NCBI GenBank assembly: GCA_022829145.1
Contig: CM040747.1
Location: 32,132,052-32,196,051, forward strand
Length of the DNA stretch: 64,000 nt
From: Albula goreensis
Taxonomy: Eukaryota > Chordata > Actinopteri > Albuliformes > Albulidae
Direction: 5' to 3'
This document shows, in pieces, positions 1 to 12,433 of this stretch. The position numbers were made by a program, and so were the translations under genes. The stretch's first letter is position 1; each line of letters opens with the position of its first letter. The notes beneath the pieces are model-generated. The model did not search any database. It was given only the letters and a program-made list of their open reading frames with translations, and was not told the origin of the DNA.

Positions 1-369
1 ATTGATGATACATTTTATAATTAGGAACCCACAAAGCAAGGGACAATTTTGTTTTTCCTGAGCGGCACCATGCTAACTGGAGCTGACATCTCCAAGTGTT
101 TCTCAGACATGTAACAGCTTATCTGAACGACATGCTTTCCGATCAAATTCCCATTGCATATTGTGACATCTGTGATGAGCGTATATTTCTAGGTTATGTG
201 TTGCTATGGTCTTTATTAACCCCATGTGGTTCATGCAGGAAAGACACTTGTTTGAAGGACAAACACGAGCCCTATGACATGTGATTGGGAGCCGTGAGTT
301 CCAGCCGCACCGTTACCAGACATAACTGGAGGTCCACATGGGTGAGGCCATTTGCTCATCCATTTCGGG

Positions 370-525
370 CAGGGCTTGCCCAACACATAAGCGAACTAAG
401 AACCTGCTTAGGGCCCCCGTGGCCACCAGATGGCCCCCAGGAGCGCTTGACATGTCCCACAAGGTTGTGGGTGGCCCCAAAATCAAATTCTGCTTAGGGC
501 CCCATAAAGTCTTGGGCCGGTCCTG
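370..525. mobile_element. Short hAT-like non-autonomous DNA transposon (MITE)
   Basis: A 156-bp unit begins CAGGGCTTGCCC and ends GGGCCGGTCCTG, which are imperfect terminal inverted repeats. The flanking octamers ATTTCGGG (362-369) and TTTTTGGG (526-533) agree at 6 of 8 positions, as expected for a decayed 8-bp hAT target duplication. The interior is GC-rich with repeated CTTAGGGCCCC phrases, a style I know from hAT-derived repeats of fish. It has no coding capacity; short open frames across it are chance. Family assignment is by recall, not by search. Confidence 0.5.
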
Positions 526-2879
526 TTTTTGGGGAATAATAGGGGTAAACCCTAAAATTTGCTAGGCAGCATGTAATTGGTGGTGCGTCTGCAGTGTGAA
601 AAGCAGCACGGCCTGGTTGCATGGGCGTGAGTTTGTTTCGAAAAGTGCTGGGGACAGCGACAGGTTTGCTAACTAAAGGCTTTCAGAAAGTGGTGGGGAT
701 GAAACAGGCCATGACAAAAAGTGGAGGGGACATTCCCCCAGAATCCCCGGCGTAAATGATGCCTATGGCTGGTTGTCATGTGAACCAGAGGAGGCAAGTG
801 TCATGGCTGTCTCCTCCTGAGCTGGAGGGAGCAGGTTGCTGCTGTGGAATAAAGATCAGTCAGTTAAGATTGGGGGAAAGGAGAACATGTAAGTATGGCA
901 TGTAAAATCTAACCTCTAGCTGGGTATTTTCATGAGAAAAAGCTGGCATCAAAGAATAAACCTTGAGCAGGCAGGAATGCGTGAACAGCTTCTGTGTTGT
1001 GCCTTGGTCTTTCAGAAGCCTCTAATTTTTACGAGGACACATTGGTGTTTTGATCACAAAAGTTGCCACAGGGAGCATTGACACTTTATTTCTTGCTAGC
1101 GTACAGCGACCATACGCTACTACGAGCAGGGAACCGAATGTTTGGTTTTCTCTGCTGTTAATCTATATTTAGTGATTGTGTTTAATTCGGATAACCTGGA
1201 GAACCACAGAGAACGTTTATTCTGGGGATCAGCAGCACGCAGATTACGCAATACTGTCACTGATGTCATTATTTCAGAAGAGACGAGGGCCAGAGTTTAT
1301 ACCTAGAGTTCGGTATGAGTTCATCTAATCGCAGCCCCCCCCCATGACGGCTGGCAGGCAAACTGTCATTGGTGGTAGTACCTCAGTTATGTCAAACAGC
1401 CAGGAGGGAGACTGCCCTACACGAGCGCCGTGTTGTGCACCCCTTTCGCCTCCGGTTGCAGCTCAAATCACGCTAACCAGGAAGTGACCCGAATAAAATT
1501 TCTCTTATCTGTATTCTTTACATCCCTAGTATTTCCGCGTCATTAGTCCACTAATATTCTTAGCAATGCATAAGTGCTCAGAACTGTCATCTGAAAGAAA
1601 AAGAACGGGACAAGATAAAAAGGAACGTGTGTAGCTTGTTTGTTATTGAGTTGTGCTTCAGTGACTAATAAAATGTTGGAACTGCTAGAAGGCAATGGTC
1701 TGAACTTCAGAGTTATCCCCGGGAAACAAGAACACAAATGCAACCTTAACAAAAACTGCTCTGCTTTCTGTCAGGGGTTAATTCATAGCCCGATTTCTTT
1801 ACTGTCACTGGAATGCGTGCCTCCTTGAAAAAAATATTTCATGGAAAATGTGCTCCTTTTTAAAGGAAAACTTTCAATTAAAAATGAGTTCATTTCTTTG
1901 AAGTTAATACTTTTTTTCCCAAAACGTACATAAAGCCGAACTAAAGCATTCAGTTTTGGACCTTTTCACAGAAAGTAATAACGATCTTAAACGACGGAAA
2001 TATTTTTATAATGAAAAACCATCCATTCTCACACCCTCACCTTGCAATTCAAGTGCAACTCTCCCGGTTCTTCTTTTTTCCATCGGTTTATGGCTATCAC
2101 AGCTTACCACGACAAATATCTCCACTTCGGTTTTATTTTATTTTTTTAACTTTTCCCTTAAGGTCTCTAGTGGAATTTTTTAACCGAAGCTACTCAGAGG
2201 TCAAGGTCCAGAGTCAAGAGCCTTAATCGGTCTCAGTCATTCAATACAAACTCTCTACACATCAACACGATGGTTTGCACATCAGCCATTACTGCACTCG
2301 CACGAGTCCTCCTAAGTCCGTCCTTTTTTGTCATATGGATTTTAAAGCCACCCCAAATAATTATTTAGATGCCAGCATGCATTGAGCAATTAATCCAAAA
2401 TGTAAGATGCATAATAGCGTAGCCGATGAAACCGCAAGGAAACCACTCAAGCGGATGGCTCCTCATAAGTTAATGCCCGATATTGCGGATGGACACTCCA
2501 GAGTCTCTCAGCATCAATTCCCATGAATTTCACGCAAACGAGGCACGCCAATATCGCCTTTGAACAGGAGCTGCATAACATCCTACCGGCGCTTCGCGCG
2601 ACTCACCACGCGCTTCAGAGAGGGGACTAGACGAACAAGGCTGGAGGACTCGCTTCCATTACGCGCAACCATGGCTTCATTCACTGGTTTCATTAGCTGG
2701 CACAAAATCGAATCAGCCTTGGACTCTATCAAACCATTTCATTCAGGCTTCAACCCAAAACAGAAAAAGGTCCAGGGAAACAGAAACTGTCTGCCACAGT
2801 AAAAGCTTCATCAATGTAGGGAAAATAAGCTCATGTTTTCAAAATGATTCTGGAACGAGAAGGTTTCTATTTGGCAGGA
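526..2879. other. Upstream intergenic DNA, no gene recognised
   Basis: AT-rich non-coding sequence with only short chance reading frames on both strands. No RNA gene or recognisable transposon was seen here. In human the gene upstream of PPM1A is DHRS7, but no dehydrogenase-like exon is visible. Confidence 0.5.
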
Positions 2880-3080
2880 TGAAGGGTGTTTCCGCACAGC
2901 ACAATGATGTGTCATTTTACCATAAATAATGCTTTTTGATACAACCCTCAGGGCCATGAAATGTTTATTCTGGCTGTCTGAGAGTCAGAGGTTTTTAATG
3001 GGCAAGAGATGTTGAAAACAGTTCAGCTCGTGAGCCCTGCCATTCCACTATAAACAAAACACAAGGGAGAGATCGCGAGA
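2880..3080. promoter_or_regulatory. Candidate conserved non-coding element
   Basis: Complex, non-repetitive DNA with no open frame and several homeodomain-type words (CATAAATAATGC, GGTTTTTAATGGG). It has the even base composition typical of vertebrate developmental enhancers. Conservation was not tested, so this is a judgement from texture only. Confidence 0.25.
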
Positions 3081-3339
3081 CGGTTACAGCAGCTTCCACT
3101 GACCTCCTTTTGTGTTTTCTCTTTCGTTCTTTTTCTTTTTGCTGTCCTATGCTCCACCTCTCTCATTTAGACACTGCCACTCTCAATACAACCTGACAAG
3201 AAGAAAAAGAAACGAATCCAAGCTAAGACTTGTAACAGTAAATTACAAAATATTAAATATACAGGTATACAGTGGAAATACATTCTGTCCACGATTGTAA
3301 AGGAAATATCTGGGAACTATAGCTGTCTTATTTCCAGTC

Positions 3340-3720
3340 ACATGATAACTCACATTGTTAGTCTGAGTGTGGCAATCTTTCCCCACCATCAGAGTGTAAA
3401 TCGCAGACATAAAGCTTTATTCAACCATATGAAAATGTGAAAAACTATGACCACTTTTGTGTCACATTGGAGCTGTTATTAACAATTAGCTGTACAACAC
3501 TGATAGCCATTGACCTGACACAAGGTTATTAACCATTGTATGTTACAAAATGGTGTCACACAAAGTTCACACAGTGCCGAGTTACCATCGGGATTGAAAC
3601 ATCAAGTCCAATTAGCTCTTCTGACCTTGAAGTTTGCTTTCATATGATAATATGGAGATTTCAGAAGGTTATTTGAACTCGTTTTGCTATTGAACCGCTT
3701 TGTTATGTTCATCAGATCCT
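3340..3720. promoter_or_regulatory. Candidate conserved non-coding element
   Basis: Non-coding stretch of high sequence complexity with closely spaced candidate factor sites, including TAACAATTAG, TCCAATTAGC, CATATGATAATATGG and paired GTGTCAC words. There is no repeat character and no credible open frame. Enhancer status is inferred only from texture. Confidence 0.25.
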
Positions 3721-4611
3721 AAATTGAAGCCGCTACAACGCCTTTGCTTGAAAACTATCAAAATTGAAATCAAGACCTTCTTTCCCGCTTGCTACTGGGA
3801 TATGACAGAATTGATTCTGTCTATTAAATTTTTGAATTATACACCACTCAAATTATATTTTGGAGGAGCAATTGAACTATTAAGGGGAAGATGAAGATAT
3901 TGACAGTGGACATTTTGTTTCAGGTAAGCAGAGAAACATGCTGCTGACTGTTGTTTCACCCAAACCTGAAAGGAATAGACATGGAGGGAATCTAGATAAA
4001 CACTTCCCCCAGTAGACATGACACAGGCAAGCATATCTAGCATGAACATCATGATTCAGAAGAAGTAAGTGATCATTGGTTTATAAGTGAAGTGCTTCCC
4101 GGAAGCTGGTCCATGGTGTTCCACACAAGAGTGACTGGAGTGGGAAAAGAAGGCTATCACTCTCTAGAAATGGATAATAAAAACATACTATTATTGAATT
4201 GCACACAAGTATGTATAAGACTAGGTGTACAGCCATACTCAAAATGAGAGTGATGTATAGACTATTTTGTGATATTGTACTAAACTGAAATTAAATCAAT
4301 GTTTGCGACTGAAATGATAGCAGGAAATGGAGGTTCGGATGGGGCTGAAAGTTAAAAATCCGGACTGTGTGGGGGGGTCTCACCTAAGGAGTCTAGATCC
4401 ATGGAGGTGCATCGTAGCTTCATCTGCCCGCCTGCCTTCCTGTGCGTTATCGCCGTCTGTACCCTCGTGTCCCCCGCCCCTTCCCCTGGGCTGAAGGACA
4501 GAACCAAAGGGTCTGTAAAAACGCCCTCCAAATGGGGCACTCTGGCATCTGTTACGTATAAACGGGCCCCGAGGGTGGGGACTTTGGTGAATTAGAGGGT
4601 GGATTTAACTG

Positions 4612-4740
4612 CAGGGTGGCTCATAGTGCACAACGCTCCGGACACGTATCCGGTTTGCCCCCACCCTTGAAGGCTGTGGGGTCGAACCCTGGTCAGGTCA
4701 TGCCAAAGGCCACTTAATTCAACAAAACCTTTTCACGTTT
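4612..4740 (+). mobile_element. Possible tRNA-like SINE head
   Basis: A box-A-like stretch (TGGCTCATAGTGC, from about 4617) is followed some 50 bases on by a box-B-like stretch (GGGTCGAACCCT, 4679-4690). This is the layout of an RNA polymerase III promoter in tRNA-derived SINEs. The intervening bases do not fold into a convincing tRNA cloverleaf, so a functional tRNA gene is unlikely. A T-rich tract follows. Confidence 0.3.
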
Positions 4741-5471
4741 GTGTTTTTTTGTGCTTAAATGGATTGTGATATAAAATGTAAGGGTTTTTCAACTGACAGG
4801 CTGAATGCACTACCTTAGGACTAATAATATGTTTCCCACTCCACTCCATTCTGGTACCATTCCATTCATTTGGAGCTTCGTAAACTGTTATTACTTGCAT
4901 GCAGGCAGGCCTACAGCCCTGAATTCACCAATTGCATCACTTCCTGATCTGTCACTCAGGGGTAGGAATAAGGTCAAAAGAACATTTCATGATAGGAACA
5001 GCATAAGCTTCCAGCTCGACAAGAATTTTAGACACAAACCAGAGAGTACCCAGTACTACATAAAGACTAGACTTGAAAAACGAAAGGATCTCTGCCTCTA
5101 CCTGTCAACTCTTTGTGAAAAAATAATACATCCTGATATCAGTGCGGAATGCACTTAACTATTTTCTACCTAATCCTCCTCTTCCCTAAAATATGGTGGC
5201 CCATTAAAACTGTACCCCTCCACTTCAAGTGTTACCCCTCAGGCTTACACAGGTCATTCCTGGTCCAGAAGGAGACCCAGAGCCCAATGAACATGAATCC
5301 CGTTTTTCTGCACTACGATTGTAGCTGAATATTACATCTTAATATAAAATCTTACTTCCCTTTGCTAACATGATTAACCAGCAGAATTTCAGAGCAGACC
5401 ACCATTGAGGTTCTGGACCTGATCTTACCTGTTAACTCTATAACTTTTTCAGGAAAAGCCTCTAGCCTACC

Positions 5472-5990
5472 CCTGCCTTTGTTGCTGGCACAGAAACGGA
5501 CAATGACCACACGATTCTCCTCCACTCTGGCCAGGACTTTCTACGCATGCTCCAGTTTGTTTCCAACATCAGACAGATGGGACTCCTTGCCATGAAAACA
5601 CTTGCTACTATTGATCCCTCCAAAGAACGGAATCCCTCTCTACTAATACCTCCCCTTACCTGGATGGGGGATGAGGCCTACTGGGTGCCCTGGTCCTCAG
5701 TAGCCCTCCTACTTTCAAGAACCAAGATCCCCTTGTGGGAGGAGGACAATTGGTCGATGAAACTTCTGGAGATGGTGCTGGAGATGCTTGAATTGCACAC
5801 CTCTTCTACCTTCCTTTTGCCCTTCTTCAGATATTTACTGTCGTTTCTCCAATTGCAAGCTTTCCTAGGAGTTTCGCTGTCCCACTTTACAGAAGTAAAT
5901 ACACCGGTTGTGTGTAAGAGTCTACAAACCACCCAAAGCACACACACACACACACACACACAGATGACAGACGGTGCCCCATCGTGTTGA
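5472..5990 (+). other. Unrecognised open frame, possible exon or gene relic
   Basis: A frame stays open for about 170 codons after a stop near 5470, with first ATG at 5547. The early part (around TETDNDHTILLHSGQDF) reads like ordinary protein, and a pyrimidine-rich CTTTTTCAG precedes it near 5450. The end runs into a CA microsatellite, where a real exon would not normally continue. I recognise no family or motif. It could be a fragment of an old gene or retrocopy, or chance. No adjoining exons were found. Confidence 0.15.
5940..5962. repeat. (CA)n microsatellite
   Basis: About eleven CA units. It lies at the end of the unrecognised open frame that starts near 5.47 kb. Confidence 0.9.
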
Positions 5991-6194
5991 TGTGAAAAGA
6001 AAATACTCAGATACGCAGGCAGACAGGAGTCCCTACTGAAAGATAGATGGAGTTGCACGTTTGGAGTTGCAAGTATGCATGTTTTAATGATGACATTTCC
6101 CAGCGTTCAGATTCTCACAAAGTTTTTTTTTTAGTCAGTTTCTCCGGGAACTGTTTTTTTTTCATCACATTGAGCTTGATCATAAAAGAGTATG

Positions 6195-6550
6195 CAGAGT
6201 GAACCTAATTGTTAGGTTCTGTAAAAATGCTTTAATTTTGGCTGTTAGCTAATCAGATGGAAAACACGAGCCACCGGATGCATATTCTGTGGAAAAAGTG
6301 CGTTCTCCGATGACACAAAGGAGGAAATGAGCGTGTTTTAATTATTAAACTCCCCAGTCTGATGATGCCGAAGAGGTGCTCTTTGGTTTATTGGATTCTT
6401 TTTAAATAAAACAAGGAGTGGAATGCGATTACCCTTTCTTTGACCTCCTCACAAAACAATTAGGAAACCAGGCTTTTAAATGTATCAAAGGAGAAGCAGT
6501 TAGAGGGGATAATTGCATTTTGATTACGATCAGGCTGGTGTCAGAGGTGG
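6195..6550. promoter_or_regulatory. Candidate enhancer block with homeodomain motifs
   Basis: Complex non-coding DNA dense in AT-rich homeodomain cores: TTTAATTATTAAAC near 6336-6350, GGATAATTGC and TTTTGATTACGATC near 6510-6530. An inverted repeat (GAACCTAA/TTAGGTTC, 3-base spacer) lies at 6201-6219. There is no open frame or repeat character. It sits about 4.5 kb upstream of the ppm1a promoter and 36 kb from six6, so any target is unknown. Confidence 0.3.
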
Positions 6551-7145
6551 GATCACGGGTATGAAAACAGTGAGGTGAAAATTGCATTTACAGTACCCAC
6601 TGTCTCACAAATATCAATACTCCCTTTATGAATGTTGTGAAATGGAAGCATCAGCAGTGGAATTGTGGCATAGGTGTACGGAAACAAATGAAAGAAAAAG
6701 AACGGGGAAGGGTGCGAATGCTGGCAACCATCCCTCATATCTCAGATTTCAAACTCAAGATGGCAGCAGCTGTACCTGTCAGTGGTTAGGAAAGTCTTGA
6801 GGAAAAAGTTTCCTAGTGATGCCCTGGCCAATTCTGTAAACGAAGAAGATGTTGGAAGATAGCTACTGATGTTCATGCCAGTAATAACACCATTGTTGAC
6901 ACAGAAGGTCGATGCCAGCTTCATACGCAGTTATATTTTTGCATAGGTGCTTTTTTAAAAAAGTCCCGAAAGCCCTGACGTGCATTTCATGCAATAAATG
7001 AAATACTTCATGTGGAAGGTACTGCCAGCAGTGGCAGCATCAAAGACAGCAAAGGGAGGATAAAGCAGTACGCCATGAGAGGGAGTTAGGACAAGGTTGA
7101 GCGAGAAAAGCAATTGGACAAGCTCCAGACTGCTCACAAAGCATG

Positions 7146-8660
7146 TTATCGAATACATTATTGTAAGTAAATATTTTAAATAGATTGTCGAGTAGTTTTC
7201 AGAGTGGGCCTTGCTAGTGTGGGCATAGCCTTGTTTCGTATTGCAAGTTTGATGGGAATAATAGCTTGTTTGACAACAGACATAAATAAAAGGAATTGCT
7301 GTATTCGTACAGAGGAATTCCTGTATTTGTATAAAAGAATTTCTGTATTTGTATAAATGAGGGTAGTGGGCACTCATGGTTTTTACCAAATTCTACAAGT
7401 TTTCCATTACCGTTCCATCCTGACAGCTTTTCTTTCTGCACTAATTATCTTATACACATTAAAATGACATTTTTCAAGTTTACAAAATTATAAAACTGTT
7501 AAATTACAAAGTTATTGAATAGATTATCAAAGGTTATTGAATAGGTTATTGCATGAATTTTCAATGTAGGCCTTGTCCTTAGTGCCAGTTGGTCGTAATT
7601 CAAATTTGATCATAACAACCGTTTGTTTGACAACAATGACATAAATATATGAAATTTCTGTTTTTCAAGTTTACAAAATTATAAAACTGTTAAATTACAA
7701 AGTTATTGACTAGATTATCAAAGGTTATTGAATAGGTTATTGCATGAATTTTCAATGTAGGCCTTGTCCTTAGTGCCAGTTGGTCGTAATTCAAATTTGA
7801 TCATAACAACCGTTTGTTTGACAACAATGACATAAATATATGAAATTTCTGTATTTGTATAAATGAGGGTAGTGGGCACTCATGGTTTTACCAAATTCTA
7901 CAAGTTTTCCATTACCGTTCCATCCTGACAGCTTTTCTTTCTGCACTAATTATCTTATACACATTAAAATGACATTTTTCAAGTTTACAAAATTATAAAA
8001 CTGTTAAATTACAAAGTTATTGAATAGATTATCAAAGGTTATTGAATAGGTTATTGCATGAATTTTCAATGTAGGCCTTGTCCTTAGTGCCAGTTGGTCG
8101 TAATTCAAATTTGATCATAACAACCGTTTGTTTGACAACAATGACATAAATATATGAAATTATAAAAGGAATTGCTGTATTCGTACAGAGGAATTCCTGT
8201 ATTTGTATAAAAGAATTTCTGTATTTGTATAAATGAGGGTAGTGGGCACTCATGGTTTTACCAAATTCTACAAGTTTTCCATTACCGTTCCATCCTGACA
8301 GCTTTTCTTTCTGCATTAATTATCTTATACACATTAAAATGACATTTTTCAAGTTTACAAAATTATAAAACTGTTAAATTACAAAGTTATTGACTAGATT
8401 ATCAAAGGTTATTGAATAGGTTATTGCATGAATTTTCAATGTAGGCCTTGTCCTTAGTGCCAGTTGGTCGTAATTCAAATTTGATCATAACAACCGTTTG
8501 TTTGACAACAATGACATAAATATATGAAATTTCTGTATTTGTATAAATTTGGGTGGCGGGCGGCTCATGATTTTTACCTAATTCTACAGGTTTTCCATTG
8601 TCATTCCATTCTGACGGCTTTTTTGTTTGAGCTGATTACCTTGTGCACATTAAATGTAAA
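7146..8660. repeat. Nested tandem repeat array of two block types
   Basis: Block B (about 190 bp, beginning TTTTTCAAGTTTACAAAATT and ending near GAAATTTCTG) occurs near-identically at 7470-7660, 7661-7851, 7975-8160 and 8345-8534. A diverged partial copy lies at 7146-7285. Block A (about 125-185 bp, containing GAGGGTAGTGGGCACTCATG) occurs at 7286-7469, 7852-7974 and 8161-8344, with a diverged copy at 8535-8660. The order is B'-A-B-B-A-B-A-B-A'. Each full A block contains three diverged copies of a ~23-bp subunit around CTGTATTTGTATAAA. Near-identical inner copies with diverged outer ones suggest expansion by unequal exchange. Open frames here are repeat shadows. Confidence 0.85.
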
Positions 8661-9700
8661 AATGATTGAACTTATTTCTGGGTGAACCACATTTTTTTAC
8701 TTTCATGAGAATTATTGTCTGGGCACCTGCACCACGAAAATTATTTCAGCTACTTTAAACCGGTGAGTACAATGGTCAAATTTCACACACAATGATCAAA
8801 AAAAAAAAAAAAAACACTGAACAGCCCTTACCCATTTCTCAAAATGGCTGCGCATTCAGTGCCATTCTATAAGCGGTCACCAGGAGCCTGCAGTGTTGCA
8901 CCCTATCCAATGACATTTCTCCCTCTCTGTCCTCCTTTTGAACTGTTAATCAAGCCTTATTAGCACACATATTCTCGTGAGCAGTAAGGTTGGTGTCAAG
9001 CTCAATTATCCACTTGGAAATCGCAGAAATAAATTTGGTTCTGAACTCACCTTAGTTGCGTAATAACAGAAACGGACCAAACACAGAGAAACTTTGTAAG
9101 TTGCTCTGGGTAAGCTGTGTCTGCATTTTTAAATTATTTGTTTTTGAAAATATTTTTATGGCTCACTAGAAGACAATCACATTGGGTATTGTTGAATATT
9201 GATAAGCAATGCAATGCTTTCTGGTGAGAGAAATGCTTGTGCTGTTTATGCAATGCCATATTACATAATAATATTGACTGCTTGCAAATATAGAATTGCC
9301 TTGAACATTAACTCATTGAACTGTTTTTAGGGCAGAATAAAGCTAGAAGCTAAACCTGTCCAGCTATGTTTTAAATGTATGCAAAAGGTAACCAGAATAT
9401 TCCAATAATGATTTTTGCAATGGTCTCTCAAATGATATATACCAATGCAGACTGCGGAATATAATGGTCAACAACATTTAATCTGTGAAAATGGTCAAAC
9501 ACAACTGGGGTCAAATGTTTTCGTAATCTAAGAATAGTAAGTGTAACAAGGCTGCTACAGGAGATCAGTTCCTCTGTCCACCCCTGTGCTGACTGAGGCC
9601 TTCTTAGTTTCGGTTATTGTGACATACCGCAAGCACAAGGTGCCCTGTGGTTCTTCTGTCGTTATTGGGGGCCAAGTAGTGAAGTTGCGTAGGCACCCAT
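8661..9700. other. Intergenic DNA, nothing recognised
   Basis: AT-rich non-coding sequence with a poly-A run near 8799-8815. No open frame, RNA gene or named repeat was seen. Confidence 0.5.
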
Positions 9701-9704
9701 TGAG

Positions 9705-10240
9705 TTTCTACCTTTTCTTATTATTATTATGCATAATCATCTTCTTCTGCTGTTGAAGTCTATGGCAGCCCCAGAACTGTACGGTAAATAGTTTTGAAAT
9801 TTGGCAAAGTTGGGGACAGTCCCCTGATTCTTTTCACCAAATTTCATGTCTGCTCCTTGAGTAGTCTCGCGCAACCAACAGGTCAAAGTTGGAGGTGCGT
9901 TTATACTTTTGAACCGTATGCCTGATTTTCAAAAATGATAAACCATTGGATTCCTTGGATCAAGGATGGGGTTCAGCGCACCCCATGAAGTCAATTCCCA
10001 CCATATTGGATTTTCCACCATGTTGGATTTAATGAAAAAGTTTTTAAAACTTTCACAGGCCACATATTTTGTCCACTCTTCCCTAAAATTGGCACAGATG
10101 ATCTTCAGATCAAGCCTCACAAAAGCTATAAATGGATTTTTGATTTTCGAAACCGTTTGTCCGTAACAGCCAATCGAAATCGAATCTAAATTTCTCAGTA
10201 GTCTTGTTTTCAGCGAGCACCCTACCATCTACTATGGGGA
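9705..10240. mobile_element. Dispersed fish repeat, class uncertain
   Basis: Phrases such as CTATGGCAGCCC, AAATTTGGCAAAGTTGGGG, CCAACAGGTCAAAGTTGG, and CACCATATTGGATTTTCCACC followed by CACCATGTTGGATTT match, as far as I remember, a high-copy interspersed repeat found in several fish genomes. It starts with a short ATT-rich run. No intact protein is encoded and the frames on both strands are short. A non-autonomous DNA transposon is the likeliest class. Confidence 0.45.
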
Positions 10241-10949
10241 AATGCTGTATGTCTTTATATGGCTCCATATAAATGTAAAGATAAGCACATGTAATTTAAG
10301 CATAAACGTAAATGACCTAAAATATAAATTATTGTCATTAATTTACCATGGTTATGTTGCATAATTGTGTTTAAGTTAATGTTGTCTGCAACTCTGTCAA
10401 ATATGATTTTTAAAAATTAATTTTAGTAAATGATTTAAAGATTATGTAAAAGCAAAAGATTAAATAACATTTTGTTATAAATACCACAGACCCATTGATA
10501 AAATGAATTAGACGTACACGCTCAATTACTTCGACCTAAATATGAAAATGTAATATTTAACAATGTATGGGTGATACTGGGTGTTACATTTCAAATGTGT
10601 CACGGCTAAAGCAATTGAGGCAACTTGAGAAACGCGTTGGAAATACCGACATCCCTGCAAAAATATGTTGCAGACCGCAGATTTTTGCTGACACACAGTG
10701 CTGTGCAGACGAGCTCGCATTTATTTCTGTTCGCTCTGTGATGATGTAATTCTTTCAAGCACGCAACCTGTATGTACATCCGGGTCCCTGTGCTATCGTT
10801 AATAGATGCAGGCTCTCACGGAGGGGCTGGGGTTGAGCTCTGAGGTTGGGGCTATTTTTCCTCAAAAACACGCTGGCCAAACACAGCAAGAAACTTGCTA
10901 ATGAAATTCGAGAACATTTTGTCGTCGCCAAACATTTAAAAGTGATGCA

Positions 10950-11136
10950 TCCCTGGCTCACCCAGAACGGAGAGCTAGTCTCTTTTTCAAACTGAATGCA
11001 TTGAAGGCGGTTTCGCCCCCTCACTAGCTATTGCTCGTAGTCTCTCTTTCTTTCGGCGTTTCTCTTCGCGGTAGCGGTTTCCCTCGCTGCGCCGCCTTTG
11101 TGTCTTTTTATTCCACAAAGCTCATTGCGGACTTGG
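10950..11136 (+). promoter_or_regulatory. ppm1a: Probable ppm1a promoter and non-coding first exon
   Basis: A CpG-richer island in AT-rich surroundings, with a pyrimidine-rich stretch near 11040-11100 (TCTCTCTTTCTTTCGGCG) and CG-dense sequence. It ends in a good splice donor, ACTTGG|GTAAGT, at 11136/11137. It lies 1.28 kb before the acceptor of the first coding exon. A TATA-less CpG promoter with a 5'-UTR exon fits a housekeeping phosphatase. The exact transcription start cannot be read from the sequence. Confidence 0.45.
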
Positions 11137-12414
11137 GTAAGTTGTGGAGTGCTCCGACATCACCAGACTTCGCTTTTTGAAACGATATCGATAGCCTAGT
11201 TAGCTAGCGGGCTGGCTAACATAGAGACGCACAGGGTACGTAATAATGTAGGCCGTGTAAATACACTGATAGGGGGCGCTTAGGCCTAGGGGACAGCAGG
11301 GTTCGGGCCTGCTGACGCAGGGTGTTTATCCGTGTGATTCCGATAGCTTGCTAGTTAGCAAGCTAGCTAGACACCACTGTGCTAATATGGGTTTTATATA
11401 AATATAACTAGCGAGGAAGTCGCCAGTACCTGCGCAGAGAAAAGTAGTTTCAACAATTGTGTAACGTTTACTTACTAGCTAAGTCTATATATTTGTGCTT
11501 AGCCATTATTTTTTGGCTTTAGTGATTATAGCAATTAGCTATCATTTTAGTTGGAACACGGTAACGGTAGCTTGCTGGCTAAATTAGCTGTTTCAAATTT
11601 TAGCCTCGCGGTATTTGACAGATGTGAGGGGCCTGAGTCTTATTGATTAGGTTGTCCTGTTTCGCAAATACAGCTACTTTTTTTGGACTGTTTAGCTCGC
11701 TAGCTGCCTAATGTTCGTGACTTTGCAACAGTCGAGTATGGCTAACTTAGTTCGATTCATTGTGCTTGAATGGCAGCACAGGTAATAACATATCGTTCTC
11801 GTTTGACTGCAGTTCAGAGTGGAGCAGTTAAACTTACGCATCCAAACTTATTTTAAACAATGCACCATAGCCATCTAGGTAACAAGAGCACTGTATTTTC
11901 GAAGGTGAGACAAGTCGTACACTTACTTCACATTGACTCTACTCTTCGAGATTAACGCTTTTGGAAATGCATTTGAATTTACTGTGCAGTGTTTTGTTTT
12001 AAACTTAAAAGTTAATCATTAGCGTGTGTTATTGCATATAATTTGTTTAGGTACTGTGTCGCTGCACTGTATGGCATGAAATATTTCTTAAATTCTGATT
12101 CAATTAGCAGTCTAAAAGGTTTTACTCTTTCTGTTGTAAGGAAGTATACTGGTAAGTATGTGTTCTTACCAATTGTGCCAGCACTCAAGTAATGAAAGAC
12201 TAGCGTAGTTATTAAAACTTAGTGTATTCTTATACAACGTTTAGAATGGGAATTATATTTCCAGAAATGCAAGAGTGTCAGTCAGGCTCTTGTTTGGTAC
12301 GATTCAGATTTCTGAATGAAACATTTCCTTGGTGGGCATATTTAGAAGCTTCTGACAATAGGTTTCTTCCTTGTCGTCGTCGTCTTGTTGTCCTCCTTCC
12401 TTGTTTACGTGCAG
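11137..12414 (+). other. ppm1a: ppm1a intron 1 (5'-UTR intron)
   Basis: Intron between the proposed non-coding exon (donor GTAAGT) and the coding exon, whose acceptor is TTTACGTGCAG ending at 12414. It contains repeated CTAGCTAG-type words near 11200-11370 but no gene or recognised element. Confidence 0.45.
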
Positions 12415-12433
12415 GTCGAAGGAAAAGGCAAAA

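Noticed and set aside
4612..4740. Functional tRNA gene
   Set aside because: Box A- and B-like words are present but no acceptor or anticodon stem can be drawn; a SINE head is more likely.
12371..12433. In-frame upstream ATG extending PPM1A by 21 residues
   Set aside because: The added sequence crosses the intron acceptor TTTACGTGCAG at 12414, and the family start MGAF begins at 12434.
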